This document shows, piece by piece, positions 36,184-46,043 of a stretch of 64,000 bases of DNA (its first letter is position 1; each line of letters begins with the position of its first letter). The position numbers were made by a program, and so were the translations under genes. The notes beneath the pieces were generated by a model, which made no database searches, was not told where the DNA came from, and worked only from the letters and a program-made list of their open reading frames with translations. Source of the DNA: Flammeovirgaceae bacterium (GTDB taxonomy: Bacteria > Bacteroidota > Bacteroidia > Cytophagales > Cyclobacteriaceae); NCBI GenBank assembly GCA_021298355.1, contig JAJTEH010000002.1, forward strand, positions 248,001 through 312,000. Direction: 5' to 3'.

Positions 36184-36953
36184 TGTTTTTTTTGTTTTCT
36201 AAAATACTCGGCTATCTTACTCAACCACTAGTTATCATACTATCGGTTTTATGTGTTGCATTTTTTAGTAGAAAAACTATTTTGAAAAAAAGGTTATACT
36301 ACACTTCGGTGGTGTTGTTTTTTTTATTTACTAATCCATTACTTGTAAACATGATTTTACATGGGTGGGAGTTGCCAACGAAGCGCTATACTAGTTTACC
36401 TTCTTATCAGATAGGTGTTGTTTTAACAGGTGTTACTGTTACCCAAAGTGCTGCACCAAACGACCGGGTATATTTTAATCATTCATCCGACAGAATTTTA
36501 CATGCCTATGAACTGTATCAATTGGGTAAACTTAAAAAAATTTTAATCAGTGGCGGAGATGGAAGCTTAACCAATCGCGATTATGTGGAATCGTATCAAC
36601 TTAGTTTATTTCTGCAAAGGTTAGGCATGCCTGCGGAAGATATTGTAATCGACACCGTAGCAGACAATACCTACGAAAATGCAGTAGAATCTGTTCGAAT
36701 TTTACGGCAAATGAAAATACCACAAGAGCAAACGTTACTTATCACCTCGGGTATGCACATGCGAAGAGCATTAGCCTGTTTTCATAAACAAAAATTTTAT
36801 CCCGATTATTTCACATGTGATTTTAAATCGCGAGCCTTTACCTATACACCCGATAGCTGGTTAGTGCCATCTGTAGATGCCATGCATAATTGGCAAAGGT
36901 TATTGAAAGAGTGGGTAGGATATATCGCGTATAAACTGGCAGGTTATTGTTAA
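36183..36953 (+). CDS. DUF218 / YdcF-SanA-type envelope protein
   Basis: 256 residues. Two N-terminal membrane helices, then the DUF218 domain: GVVLTGVTV, LISGGDGSLTNRDYVESYQL, DTVADNTYENAVESVRIL and LLITSGMHMRRALACF. The family (ElyC, SanA, YdcF) acts in envelope biogenesis, perhaps on undecaprenyl carriers; the reaction is not established. Overlaps the ABC transporter stop by one base (TAATG). Confidence 0.85.
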   Translation: MFFLFSKILGYLTQPLVIILSVLCVAFFSRKTILKKRLYYTSVVLFFLFTNPLLVNMILHGWELPTKRYTSLPSYQIGVVLTGVTVTQSAAPNDRVYFNHSSDRILHAYELYQLGKLKKILISGGDGSLTNRDYVESYQLSLFLQRLGMPAEDIVIDTVADNTYENAVESVRILRQMKIPQEQTLLITSGMHMRRALACFHKQKFYPDYFTCDFKSRAFTYTPDSWLVPSVDAMHNWQRLLKEWVGYIAYKLAGYC

Positions 36954-37319
36954 ATGAAAATGAAAAAGCTACTACCCTTAATTTTAATCCTAGTATTTTC
37001 TTGCCAAACTGCAAAAGAAAATAAAATAGAGTCTCAACCTACTCTGCAAGAAGAGGCAATACCCAAAGGTCAGGCTTTACTCGAAAGTAGCGATTGCCAA
37101 ACCTGTCATCATGCAAAAAATAATTTGATTGGTCCTTCCTATACAGCAGTAGCTATGCGGTATCAACAAATGGATACCGCAGCTCAGTATCTCGCTGGAA
37201 AGATTATAGCCGGTGGCTCCGGAAATTGGGGAGATGTATCCATGCTGCCTCATCCGGATATCACCAACGAAGACGCCCTCGAAATAGCACGCTACATAAT
37301 GAGTTTTCAACAGAAATAA
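36954..37319 (+). CDS. Small c-type cytochrome lipoprotein
   Basis: 121 residues directly after the DUF218 gene. The lipoprotein signal ends LVFSCQTAKE. One haem site CQTCH at about residue 48 and a likely axial Met in SMLPHPDITNED. The form fits class I cytochromes of the cytochrome c551/552 type, which carry electrons in the periplasm. Redox partner not visible. Confidence 0.88.
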   Translation: MKMKKLLPLILILVFSCQTAKENKIESQPTLQEEAIPKGQALLESSDCQTCHHAKNNLIGPSYTAVAMRYQQMDTAAQYLAGKIIAGGSGNWGDVSMLPHPDITNEDALEIARYIMSFQQK

Positions 37320-37404
37320 GCCATAATCAACTATTCGCAATCGATTTCTGTTTTTTTTAGTTGAGTTTTCACTTTTCGGCACGTTGTCGTCTTTATATTT
37401 AAGA

Positions 37405-39201
37405 ATGACAAACCGCCTATTCATCATCGTAATATGTTTCGGTGCACTCTTTTTTTCATGCACACGAAAAAATGAAGTAATCCCACCGGCTATGCCTCAA
37501 GAGCAAAAACAAAAAGTAGTAGTGTATCAGTTGCTAACCCGTTTATTCGGAAACACACAAACAACCAATAAACCTCATGGTACTGTTGCCGAAAATGGTA
37601 CGGGAAAATTTAACGACATAACCGACACAGTTTTGGTTGAACTTCGAAAACTAGGTATAACCCATGTTTGGTATACGGGCGTTATTGAACACGCCACCAT
37701 GACAGACTACTCCACCTACGGAATAAGCAAAGATGATCCGGATGTAATTAAAGGCCGTGCAGGCTCGCCTTACGCAATAAAAGATTATTACGATGTAGAT
37801 CCTGATTTAGCTGTTGATATAAACAACAGAATGAAAGAATTCGAAAGCCTGATTGAACGAACGCACAACAACAACCTAAAAATCCTAATCGATTTTATTC
37901 CGAACCATGTGGCCAGATCTTATAAGTCGGATAACAAACCCAAAGGCGTAAAAGATTTAGGTGAAGATGACGATGTAACCAAAGCCTTTGTGCCAACCAA
38001 TAACTTTTATTATTTACCGGGCGAGTCGTTTAAAGTACCGGCCGAAAACTTGGCCAATGCACAAGTGTTATATCCTGATAAAGATGGCCGATACACAGAA
38101 AATCCAGCAAAAGTTACAGGCAACGATCAGTTTACTTCTTCACCCGGCATGAACGAGTGGTTTGAAACAGTAAAACTAAACTACGGTGTAGATATACGCA
38201 ATAATAAAACTACCTACTTCGATCCTATACCCGATACTTGGGAAAAAATGCGCGACATACTTTTGTTTTGGGCAAATAAAAAAGTAGATGGCTTCAGATG
38301 CGATGTGGCAGAAATGGTGCCGGTAGAATTTTGGAACTGGGTAATACCGCAAGTAAAAAAAGTAAATCCCGAAATTATCTTTATTGCAGAAATCTATAAC
38401 CCTTCTGCTTACAAACAATACATTGCAACAGGTGGTTTCGATTTTCTTTACGAGAAAGTAAAACTATACGATACCCTTCGTTTGTTAATCGATAAAAAAA
38501 GAAAAACACGCGACATTGCCGCTATACAAGAAAGTTTATCGGGCATTACACAACACATGTTGCATTTTTTAGAAAACCACGATGAGCAAAGAATTGCTTC
38601 GCCATTCTTTGCAGGCAATCCGTTCAGAGCTGTACCCGCTATGACCATTAGCGCTACCATAGACCAAGGCCCGGTAATGATTTACTTCGGGCAAGAGGTA
38701 GGAGAGCCCGGCAAAGGTGCCGAAGGTTTTGGTGGAGATGATGGCCGAACAACTATTTTCGATTATTGGGGTGTGCCCGAACATCAGAAATGGTTTAACA
38801 ATGGTAAATGCAACGATACGCTTCTTTCTGCCGGAAAAAAATCGTTGCGCGATTATTACAAAACTATTTTAAATATTGCCCAAACCCACACAGCAATAAC
38901 GCAAGGCATATATGCCGATGCAACCTTGCATAACATCACCAAAGCAAACTTTGGTGATGATGTACATGCTTTTCTTCGGTATACCGATAAAACGTGTTTG
39001 CTAATCGTAAACTCTTTTAACGATGTTCCCGCTTCTGTTAAAATTGAAATACCAGAGGCAAAACGTGAAGAGCTCAGCTATCTAAAACAAGCAAAAGCAA
39101 AAGATCTGCTCAACAGCCAAAACGAAATAACGCTTGCAAATTTCGAAACAACGCTTGTACTAAAACCTTACTCATCCTTTATTTTCGAATTCAGCAAATG
39201 A
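37405..39201 (+). CDS. GH13 alpha-amylase-family lipoprotein
   Basis: 598 residues from ATG 37405; an upstream TTG at 37384 would spoil the lipoprotein signal (CFGALFFSCTRK). GH13 residues are complete: nucleophile Asp in DGFRCDVAEMVP, acid/base Glu in IFIAEIYNPSAY, and Asp in FLENHDEQRIASPF. First gene of the alpha-glucan operon; the next gene starts 4 bp inside it. Being surface- or periplasm-anchored, it would cut maltodextrins outside the cytoplasm. Exact specificity is not predictable. Confidence 0.88.
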   Translation: MTNRLFIIVICFGALFFSCTRKNEVIPPAMPQEQKQKVVVYQLLTRLFGNTQTTNKPHGTVAENGTGKFNDITDTVLVELRKLGITHVWYTGVIEHATMTDYSTYGISKDDPDVIKGRAGSPYAIKDYYDVDPDLAVDINNRMKEFESLIERTHNNNLKILIDFIPNHVARSYKSDNKPKGVKDLGEDDDVTKAFVPTNNFYYLPGESFKVPAENLANAQVLYPDKDGRYTENPAKVTGNDQFTSSPGMNEWFETVKLNYGVDIRNNKTTYFDPIPDTWEKMRDILLFWANKKVDGFRCDVAEMVPVEFWNWVIPQVKKVNPEIIFIAEIYNPSAYKQYIATGGFDFLYEKVKLYDTLRLLIDKKRKTRDIAAIQESLSGITQHMLHFLENHDEQRIASPFFAGNPFRAVPAMTISATIDQGPVMIYFGQEVGEPGKGAEGFGGDDGRTTIFDYWGVPEHQKWFNNGKCNDTLLSAGKKSLRDYYKTILNIAQTHTAITQGIYADATLHNITKANFGDDVHAFLRYTDKTCLLIVNSFNDVPASVKIEIPEAKREELSYLKQAKAKDLLNSQNEITLANFETTLVLKPYSSFIFEFSK

Positions 39202-40745
39202 AAAAGATACTGCTATTTTCTTTACTCGTGCTGGCTTGTAACTCAAACAAAGAAACCATGTCTGTTCAATTTCCTTATGGTGTAAAATACGAAGTTTTTG
39301 TAATGGCATTTGCCGATAGTAATGCCGATGGTAAAGGCGATTTAAAAGGTTTAACCAATAAGCTAGATTACTTTGCCGATTTAGGAGTAAACGGTTTATG
39401 GCTTATGCCCATTATGCCATCCAATACCTACCACAAATATCATGTTATAGATTATAAAGGAATAGATCCGGAATACGGAACGCTGGATGATTTTAAACAA
39501 TTACTAACCGAAGCGCATAAGCGGAATATTAAAATAATCACAGACTTTATTATCAACCATACCGGAGACGACCATCCGTGGTTTATGGAAGCGAAAAAAG
39601 GAAAAGATAATCCGTACAGAGATTATTATGTGTGGGCATCTAAAGACTCTGTTGCTGTTTTAGAGCAAGAAGAAGTGGCAGGCCCCGATACCGATAATGT
39701 TCAAAAATGGCACGAGGTACCAGGCGATACCAACGGTGAATTATATTACGGTTACTTTAATGGCCAAACACCCGACTTAAATTTCGATAATCCGAAAGTG
39801 CGAAAAGAAATTTATGAGGCAGCAGCATTTTGGTTAAAAGATATTGGTGTAGACGGTTTCAGGTTGGATGCTGCCAAGCATATTTTTCCTACAGTTCGTG
39901 CAAAAGATAATCATGCCTTTTGGGAAGAATTCAGAACAGAAATACAAAAGATAAAACCCGATGCTTATTTAGTAGGCGAAGTATGGTCGGATGCCAAAAC
40001 CGTTGCACCTTATTTAAAAGGTTTGCCTTCACTTTTTAACTTCGATATGGGGTATGCCATAACCGAAGTAGTACAAAAAGGAAACGATAGTTTAAACCTA
40101 GTAAAAAAGTATAAAGAGATATTTGATTACTACCACAGTATTACTCCCGATTTTATCGATGCAACGTTTATTCGTAACCACGACCAACCCCGAACGCTTA
40201 CAGAACTAGGTGGAAATATTGAAAAAGTAAAACTCGCGGCCTCAATTCTAATGTCGTTACCGGGCACACCCTACATTTATCAGGGAGAAGAAATAGGAAT
40301 GCTCGGACCAAAAACAGATCAAGACAGAGGCCAACGCGAATCTTTCATTTGGGATTATCCGGGTAAAGATTCACACCAAAGCAATTGGTATCCGGCAGTT
40401 TACAGTACACCACAAACAGTAGTGCCGGCTAACGTTCAGATACAGGATCCTAATTCTTTATATCACTTTTATAAAAAATGGATTCATTTCAGAAATAATC
40501 AGCCGGCACTTAATCAAGGCGTAATCGATTATACAGCTGTATCGGTAAAAGAGATTATTTCTTTTACGCGCAAACATAAACAACAAAACGTATGGGTTGT
40601 ACACAACCTTGCAGATGTAGAAATAACCCTGCCAATACCAGAAACACTTCAGCAATTTTCAACTGTTGTATTCGATACAAACGGTGGAATGAAGCAAGAT
40701 AAAACGCTGGTAGTGCCAGCATACGGAACTTTAATTTTACAATAA
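39198..40745 (+). CDS. Second GH13 alpha-amylase/glucosidase-family lipoprotein
   Basis: 515 residues. Lipoprotein signal LLVLACNSNKE. The barrel begins YEVFVMAFADSNADGKGDLK, and the calcium-type DSNADGKGD loop is seen. Catalytic residues are present: DGFRLDAAKHIFP, YLVGEVWSDAK and FIRNHDQPRTL. The form is near cyclomaltodextrinase/alpha-amylase types of Bacteroidota. It overlaps the first amylase and is followed after 3 bp by glgE, so both exported hydrolases are expressed with the cytoplasmic glucan enzymes. Confidence 0.88.
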   Translation: MKKILLFSLLVLACNSNKETMSVQFPYGVKYEVFVMAFADSNADGKGDLKGLTNKLDYFADLGVNGLWLMPIMPSNTYHKYHVIDYKGIDPEYGTLDDFKQLLTEAHKRNIKIITDFIINHTGDDHPWFMEAKKGKDNPYRDYYVWASKDSVAVLEQEEVAGPDTDNVQKWHEVPGDTNGELYYGYFNGQTPDLNFDNPKVRKEIYEAAAFWLKDIGVDGFRLDAAKHIFPTVRAKDNHAFWEEFRTEIQKIKPDAYLVGEVWSDAKTVAPYLKGLPSLFNFDMGYAITEVVQKGNDSLNLVKKYKEIFDYYHSITPDFIDATFIRNHDQPRTLTELGGNIEKVKLAASILMSLPGTPYIYQGEEIGMLGPKTDQDRGQRESFIWDYPGKDSHQSNWYPAVYSTPQTVVPANVQIQDPNSLYHFYKKWIHFRNNQPALNQGVIDYTAVSVKEIISFTRKHKQQNVWVVHNLADVEITLPIPETLQQFSTVVFDTNGGMKQDKTLVVPAYGTLILQ

Positions 40746-40748
40746 ACC

Positions 40749-42680
40749 ATGACAAGATCTCGCGTAATCATAGAACACGTTCAGCCTCAGGTAGAAGGTG
40801 GTTTATATCCGGCAAAAAGAACAACAAAAGAATTAACTACAATTACAGCACATATATTTACCGATGGGCACGATCATATAAGAGCCGAAGTAGTGTATCG
40901 AAAAAAAGGAGATAAGGATTGGATCCAAGCTCCTTTGTTACACCTGCAAAATGACGAATGGCAATGTGTGCTCGCCTTAGCACAAAAGGGCTTATATGAA
41001 TTTCAGGTTCACGCCTGGATAGACCATTTCGAAACCTGGTACGATGGTTTTAAGAAAAAAGCAAATGCTAAAGTAGATGTTGCTGTAGAGTTATTAGAAG
41101 GAGCTGCCTACCTCAGACAATTAAATAGTACAAAGAAGCTAGACCAGTACGCTGCTACATTAGAAAACAAAAATAATTTTTCGGAAAATGTAAACCTTGT
41201 GTTAAGCAACGAGTTCGAGAAAATTGTTTTAGAGCATCCATTAAAAAAGTTTGAAACGCAATCTAAAATTTACACAATTGTAGTAGAAGACCATCGTGCA
41301 AATTTCACTTCTTGGTACGAGTTGTTTCCGCGTTCATCTTCGCTAACGGGAAAGCATGGAACATTACAAGATGTAATAAAATTGCTGCCTCGCATTTCTG
41401 CTATGGGCTTCGATGTGCTATACATGCCTCCGGTACATCCCATAGGTAAAATAAACAGAAAAGGAAAAAACAATAATGTAAGGTCGGTTGCTGGAGAGCC
41501 CGGCTCACCTTGGGCTATAGGTTCTGAAGAAGGTGGCCATAAGGCAATTCACCCGGAACTTGGCACCTTACAAGATTATAAAGAATTGATTGTGAAAGCG
41601 AAATCTCACGGTATAGACATTGCCTTAGATTTAGCCTTTCAATGCGCTCCGGATCATCCTTATGTAAAGGAACATCCGGAGTGGTTTAAGCAAAGACCCG
41701 ATGGCAGCATTCAATACGCAGAAAATCCACCAAAGAAATACCAGGATATTTATCCTTTCGATTTTGAGTGCGAACAATGGGAAGCGTTATGGGAAGAACT
41801 AAAGTCGGTGGTTTTCTTTTGGATCGATTGCGGTATTAAAATTTTCAGAGTGGATAACCCACACACTAAACCCATACCATTTTGGCAATGGGTAATAGCA
41901 GAAACCAACAAAAAGTATAACGACATAATCTTTTTGTCCGAAGCGTTTACACGGCCTAAAATTATGGCTTCGTTGGCTAAGGTAGGATTTACACAAGGCT
42001 ACACATATTTTACATGGCGTGTAACCAAGCAAGAAATTATGCAGTACATGCACGATTTGGTAAAAACCGAATCGCGCGATTATTTCCGCCCTAATTTCTG
42101 GCCAACAACACCTGATATTTTACCGTATCATTTGCATTATCAGGGCGAAAACATGTTTATCATTCGCCTGGCATTAGCGTCAACACTTTCATCTAACTAT
42201 GGTATATATGGCCCGGCTTATGAATTACTAGATAATACACCCTGGAACGGCCGCGAAGAATTTAACGACTCAGAAAAATATGAAGTAAAACAGTACGATT
42301 GGAAAAAAACCAACCGTATTACCGATCTCATTACTATCTTAAACAAAACACGAAAGAAAAATGCTGCTCTTCAAAGTACCTGGAATATTCAATTTCTCGC
42401 ACTAGAAAATCCGGCACTGTTGGCTTTTTATAAGGAAGCGGACGACAAATCTAATCGTGTATTAGTAATCATCAATCTCGATCAGCATAATAAACAGTCG
42501 GGTTATGTGCAGTTACCAGCCAATGTTGTAAACCATAGTGGAGGCGTAAATGTAAAATTGAATGATGTAGTAACAAACGAAATCTACACATGGACGCAAG
42601 AATGGAATTACGTTGAGTTAAACCCACACGTGCTGCCCTTTCATCTTTTCGAAGTAACCTTGCAAGAATCTAATCTTTAA
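40749..42680 (+). CDS. glgE: Alpha-1,4-glucan:maltose-1-phosphate maltosyltransferase
   Basis: 643 residues. Transfers maltose from maltose-1-phosphate to the non-reducing end of alpha-glucan. Family features: N-terminal sandwich domain (IEHVQPQVEGGLYPAKRTTK), SWYELFPRSSSLTGKHGTL, the conserved MPPVHPIGKINRKGKNN, nucleophile Asp in KIFRVDNPHTKPIPFWQW, acid/base Glu in IFLSEAFTRPKIM, and YFTWRVTKQEI. All catalytic residues are present. It sits between the amylases and treS-mak, the classic GlgE-pathway layout. Confidence 0.93.
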   Translation: MTRSRVIIEHVQPQVEGGLYPAKRTTKELTTITAHIFTDGHDHIRAEVVYRKKGDKDWIQAPLLHLQNDEWQCVLALAQKGLYEFQVHAWIDHFETWYDGFKKKANAKVDVAVELLEGAAYLRQLNSTKKLDQYAATLENKNNFSENVNLVLSNEFEKIVLEHPLKKFETQSKIYTIVVEDHRANFTSWYELFPRSSSLTGKHGTLQDVIKLLPRISAMGFDVLYMPPVHPIGKINRKGKNNNVRSVAGEPGSPWAIGSEEGGHKAIHPELGTLQDYKELIVKAKSHGIDIALDLAFQCAPDHPYVKEHPEWFKQRPDGSIQYAENPPKKYQDIYPFDFECEQWEALWEELKSVVFFWIDCGIKIFRVDNPHTKPIPFWQWVIAETNKKYNDIIFLSEAFTRPKIMASLAKVGFTQGYTYFTWRVTKQEIMQYMHDLVKTESRDYFRPNFWPTTPDILPYHLHYQGENMFIIRLALASTLSSNYGIYGPAYELLDNTPWNGREEFNDSEKYEVKQYDWKKTNRITDLITILNKTRKKNAALQSTWNIQFLALENPALLAFYKEADDKSNRVLVIINLDQHNKQSGYVQLPANVVNHSGGVNVKLNDVVTNEIYTWTQEWNYVELNPHVLPFHLFEVTLQESNL

Positions 42681-42692
42681 AACCAAAGGCCT

Positions 42693-45600
42693 ATGAACAT
42701 TCGGCAAACAGATCCGCAGTGGTATAAAGATGCCATCATCTACGAATTATCTGTACGATCTTTTTACGATAGCAACGGAGATGGCATTGGCGATTTTCAA
42801 GGCCTGATACAAAAGCTAGACTACCTCGAAGATCTTGGTGTTACTGCTATTTGGCTTTTGCCCTTTTATCCTTCGCCATTAAAAGACGATGGCTACGATG
42901 TAACCAGCCATACCGATGTACATCCTGATTATGGTACATTAGCCGACTTTAAACAATTTTTAAAAGAAGCCCACGCACGCGGAATAAAAGTTATAACCGA
43001 ACTTATTTTAAACCATACAAGCGATCAACACCCCTGGTTTAAAAAAGCAAAACGATCGAAAGAAGGAACACGCCTGCGCGATTACTATGTGTGGAGCGAT
43101 ACACCCGAAAAATACAAAGAAGCGCGTGTACTTTTTTCTGAAGACAGCAGCACCAACTGGAGCTGGGATAACGAAGCTAAAGCATATTACTGGCACCGCT
43201 TCCGTTCTTACCAACCCGAACTAAATTTCGAAAATCCTGAAGTACAATTAGAATTAACCAAGGTTGTAGACTTTTGGTTGAAGTTAGGAGTAGATGGTTT
43301 CAGGTTATCATCTATCGCATTTTTGTACGAAGAAGAAAATACAAGTTGCGAAAACTTACCACAAACACATGCCTTTCTCAGAAGACTTCGCGCTTATATA
43401 GACAAACATTATACAAACAGAGTATTATTAGCCGAAGCAAATCTTTGGCCCGAAGATGCAGCCACATACTTTGGTAAAGAGGGTGAAGAATGTCATCTCA
43501 GTTTTTATTTTCCTTTAATGCCCCGTTTGTTTTTAGGGTTGCGCACCGAAGACAGTTACCCGATTGTAGACATAATGGAGCAAACTCCATCTATACCGGA
43601 AGGAGCACAATGGCTTTTGTTTTTGCGAAACCACGATGAGTTAGGGTTAGACATGGTAACAGACGAAGAGAAAGATTATCTCTTTAAAGCATACGCAACT
43701 GATGCAAGCTCAAAGTTTAACAAAGGAATAAGAAGAAGATTGGCTCCCATGCTAGATAACGATAGAAGGAAGATAGAACTTCTGCATACGTTATTATTTT
43801 CATTGCCCGGTACACCTATTTTATATTATGGCGATGAAATCGGAATGGGCGACAACGTATACCTGGGCGATAGGTTTGGTGTACGCACACCTATGCAATG
43901 GAACATGAATTTAAACGCAGGGTTTTCATCGGCTAATCCGCAGAAATTACATTTGCCCATCATCACCGATCCCGTATATCGTTACGAATCTGTAAACGTA
44001 GCAACACAAGAAGAAAACACTTCTTCTTTAATCTGGTGGATGAAACAAGTAATGGCCATGCGCAAACGACTAAACGTTTTTGGGCGAGGCACAATGCAGT
44101 TCATTGAAAGTACCAATGCAAAAGTTTTATGTTTTGCACGTAAGCACGATAAGCAAACCGTTATTGTGGTGGCTAACCTTTCGCAATTCTCGCAATACAC
44201 AACATTAAAATTAACCGAGTATAAAGATTGCGATGTAACCGAAGTATTTAGCCAAAACAGATTTATGAACGTAGGCGAAGGCGAGTATGCCTTAACAATC
44301 GGGCCTTACGGATATTTTTGGTTACAAGTAGATGCCGCAGAAAAACCCAAAACAGGCGAAACACAAGCCGATTTATTTTTTCATAAAACAGACATCAGCT
44401 GGGAACGACTGCTTACCAATTACAACGAGGTACGCGTTTTCGAACGTAAAGTTTTTCCGGTATTTATGCGTAAGTGCAGATGGTTTGGAGGCAAAGCAAA
44501 AGTGGTAACAAAAGTTTCAGTATCGCGCTGCATACCAGTAAAAGTAGATGGAACTTCCTATTATTTTATTGTAGTAGAAGTAAGCTACGCACAACGCTTA
44601 CCCGAACTTTATTTTGTGCCCTTATCCTTCGCACCGGCAGATAGCGTGGTAGATCAGGTAGATTTTACTCCGCAAAGTGTTTTGTGCAGAATAGAAATTC
44701 AAGGTAAATCCGGATACGTAATAGATGCAAGTTACGACAGAGCCTTCCGTAATTTTCTATTCGCAGGAATGGAAAAAGGAATGCGCGTAAAATCTGAAGA
44801 AGGCGTGTTGGAATTTAACAACAGTGTGTATGCAAAACTGAATGTTAAAAATGGTATCGATTCTAAAATTTTAAAATCAGACCAGAGTAACACAGCCATA
44901 ATTTACAATGACGAGTACTTCTTTAAATTTTACAGAAGAATAGAAAACGAAATCAATCCGGATTTAGAAGTACTCAGGTTTTTATCCGAGAGCACAAGCT
45001 TTGCAAATTCTCCGCGATACTCCGGAAGCGTTGAGTTTAAAGATTCAAGCGGCAAAGTAATGGTGTTTGGTTTAATGCAGGTAAAAGTAGAAAATCAAGG
45101 CGAAGCCTGGGGTATGGCCGTAGATTCTGTAGGTCGTTTTTTCGAGCGTATCATGACCAAAGCCAAAAATGAAAAACTACCCAAACTTATAAACAAACCA
45201 GCCATAAAATTTGATGAAGCTCCGGAAATAATTCAAGAATTTATTGGGCGTGGTTTTTACGAACGCGTAGTACGCCTGGGCCAACGAACTGCCGAAATGC
45301 ATTTGGCGCTGGCCTCCGATAATCAGGATACGGCATTCTCTCCCGAACCTTTTACCTCCAATTACCAACGTGCCCTATATGCATCGTTACGTAAACTTGT
45401 GCGCGATCGGTTCAACTTACTCGAAAGTTCTTTGCATAAGTTAGATGATGAAAGCCGCTTACTTGCCAAAAAAGTTTTGGCAATGGAAAACACTATCTTG
45501 GATTGCTTCAAAGAAATTTACGAAATACGAATTAATGCAAATAAAACAAGAATACATGGCGACTACCATTTAGGCCAGGTTTTATTTACAGGTAAAGATT

Positions 45601-46037
45601 TTGTTATTATAGATTTTGAAGGCGAACCTGGTTTTTCGTTTAGCGAAAGACGTTTAAAGAAAAACCCATTTAAAGATGTGGCCGGTATGATGCGTTCTTT
45701 TCATTATGCAGCCTTCGGAAAAATTTTGTTAAATGAAAACTACCGTGATCGCGATCTGGAATTTTTAGAAGTGTGGGCAGAGCAATGGCAACACTATGTA
45801 GGTAGGTTTTATCTGGATGCCTACATGGAAAAAATGGGAATGGGAACCGAGTTAACCGAAGAGTATGATACACTAATACGAACTTTCTTAATAGAAAAAG
45901 CTATTTACGAATTAGGGTACGAACTAAATGGTCGCCCCGACTGGACAATTATTCCACTGCGCGGTATCGATTATTTAATAAACCGTTACTTAGGCGAGAA
46001 AGAAGAGAAAAGTAAAAAGAAGAAATCAAAATCATAA
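42693..46037 (+). CDS. Trehalose synthase-like / maltokinase fusion; TreS nucleophile replaced
   Basis: 1114 residues. The N-terminal half (about 1-555) is TreS-like GH13 (ELSVRSFYDSNGDGIGDFQG, CENLPQTHAFLRRLRAYIDK, LLAEANLWPEDA, FLRNHDELGLDMVTDEEKDY, GDEIGMGDNVYLGDR). In active TreS the nucleophile stands in DGFRLDAVPYLYE; here the line reads DGFRLSSIAFLYE, with Ser206 (codon 43308) in place of Asp. The C-terminal half is maltokinase, with its catalytic loop IHGDYHLGQVLF near 954 and VIIDFEGEPGFS intact. Kinase activity (maltose plus ATP to maltose-1-phosphate) is expected; isomerase activity is doubtful. It feeds GlgE. Confidence 0.88.
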   Translation: MNIRQTDPQWYKDAIIYELSVRSFYDSNGDGIGDFQGLIQKLDYLEDLGVTAIWLLPFYPSPLKDDGYDVTSHTDVHPDYGTLADFKQFLKEAHARGIKVITELILNHTSDQHPWFKKAKRSKEGTRLRDYYVWSDTPEKYKEARVLFSEDSSTNWSWDNEAKAYYWHRFRSYQPELNFENPEVQLELTKVVDFWLKLGVDGFRLSSIAFLYEEENTSCENLPQTHAFLRRLRAYIDKHYTNRVLLAEANLWPEDAATYFGKEGEECHLSFYFPLMPRLFLGLRTEDSYPIVDIMEQTPSIPEGAQWLLFLRNHDELGLDMVTDEEKDYLFKAYATDASSKFNKGIRRRLAPMLDNDRRKIELLHTLLFSLPGTPILYYGDEIGMGDNVYLGDRFGVRTPMQWNMNLNAGFSSANPQKLHLPIITDPVYRYESVNVATQEENTSSLIWWMKQVMAMRKRLNVFGRGTMQFIESTNAKVLCFARKHDKQTVIVVANLSQFSQYTTLKLTEYKDCDVTEVFSQNRFMNVGEGEYALTIGPYGYFWLQVDAAEKPKTGETQADLFFHKTDISWERLLTNYNEVRVFERKVFPVFMRKCRWFGGKAKVVTKVSVSRCIPVKVDGTSYYFIVVEVSYAQRLPELYFVPLSFAPADSVVDQVDFTPQSVLCRIEIQGKSGYVIDASYDRAFRNFLFAGMEKGMRVKSEEGVLEFNNSVYAKLNVKNGIDSKILKSDQSNTAIIYNDEYFFKFYRRIENEINPDLEVLRFLSESTSFANSPRYSGSVEFKDSSGKVMVFGLMQVKVENQGEAWGMAVDSVGRFFERIMTKAKNEKLPKLINKPAIKFDEAPEIIQEFIGRGFYERVVRLGQRTAEMHLALASDNQDTAFSPEPFTSNYQRALYASLRKLVRDRFNLLESSLHKLDDESRLLAKKVLAMENTILDCFKEIYEIRINANKTRIHGDYHLGQVLFTGKDFVIIDFEGEPGFSFSERRLKKNPFKDVAGMMRSFHYAAFGKILLNENYRDRDLEFLEVWAEQWQHYVGRFYLDAYMEKMGMGTELTEEYDTLIRTFLIEKAIYELGYELNGRPDWTIIPLRGIDYLINRYLGEKEEKSKKKKSKS

Positions 46038-46043
46038 AAATGT

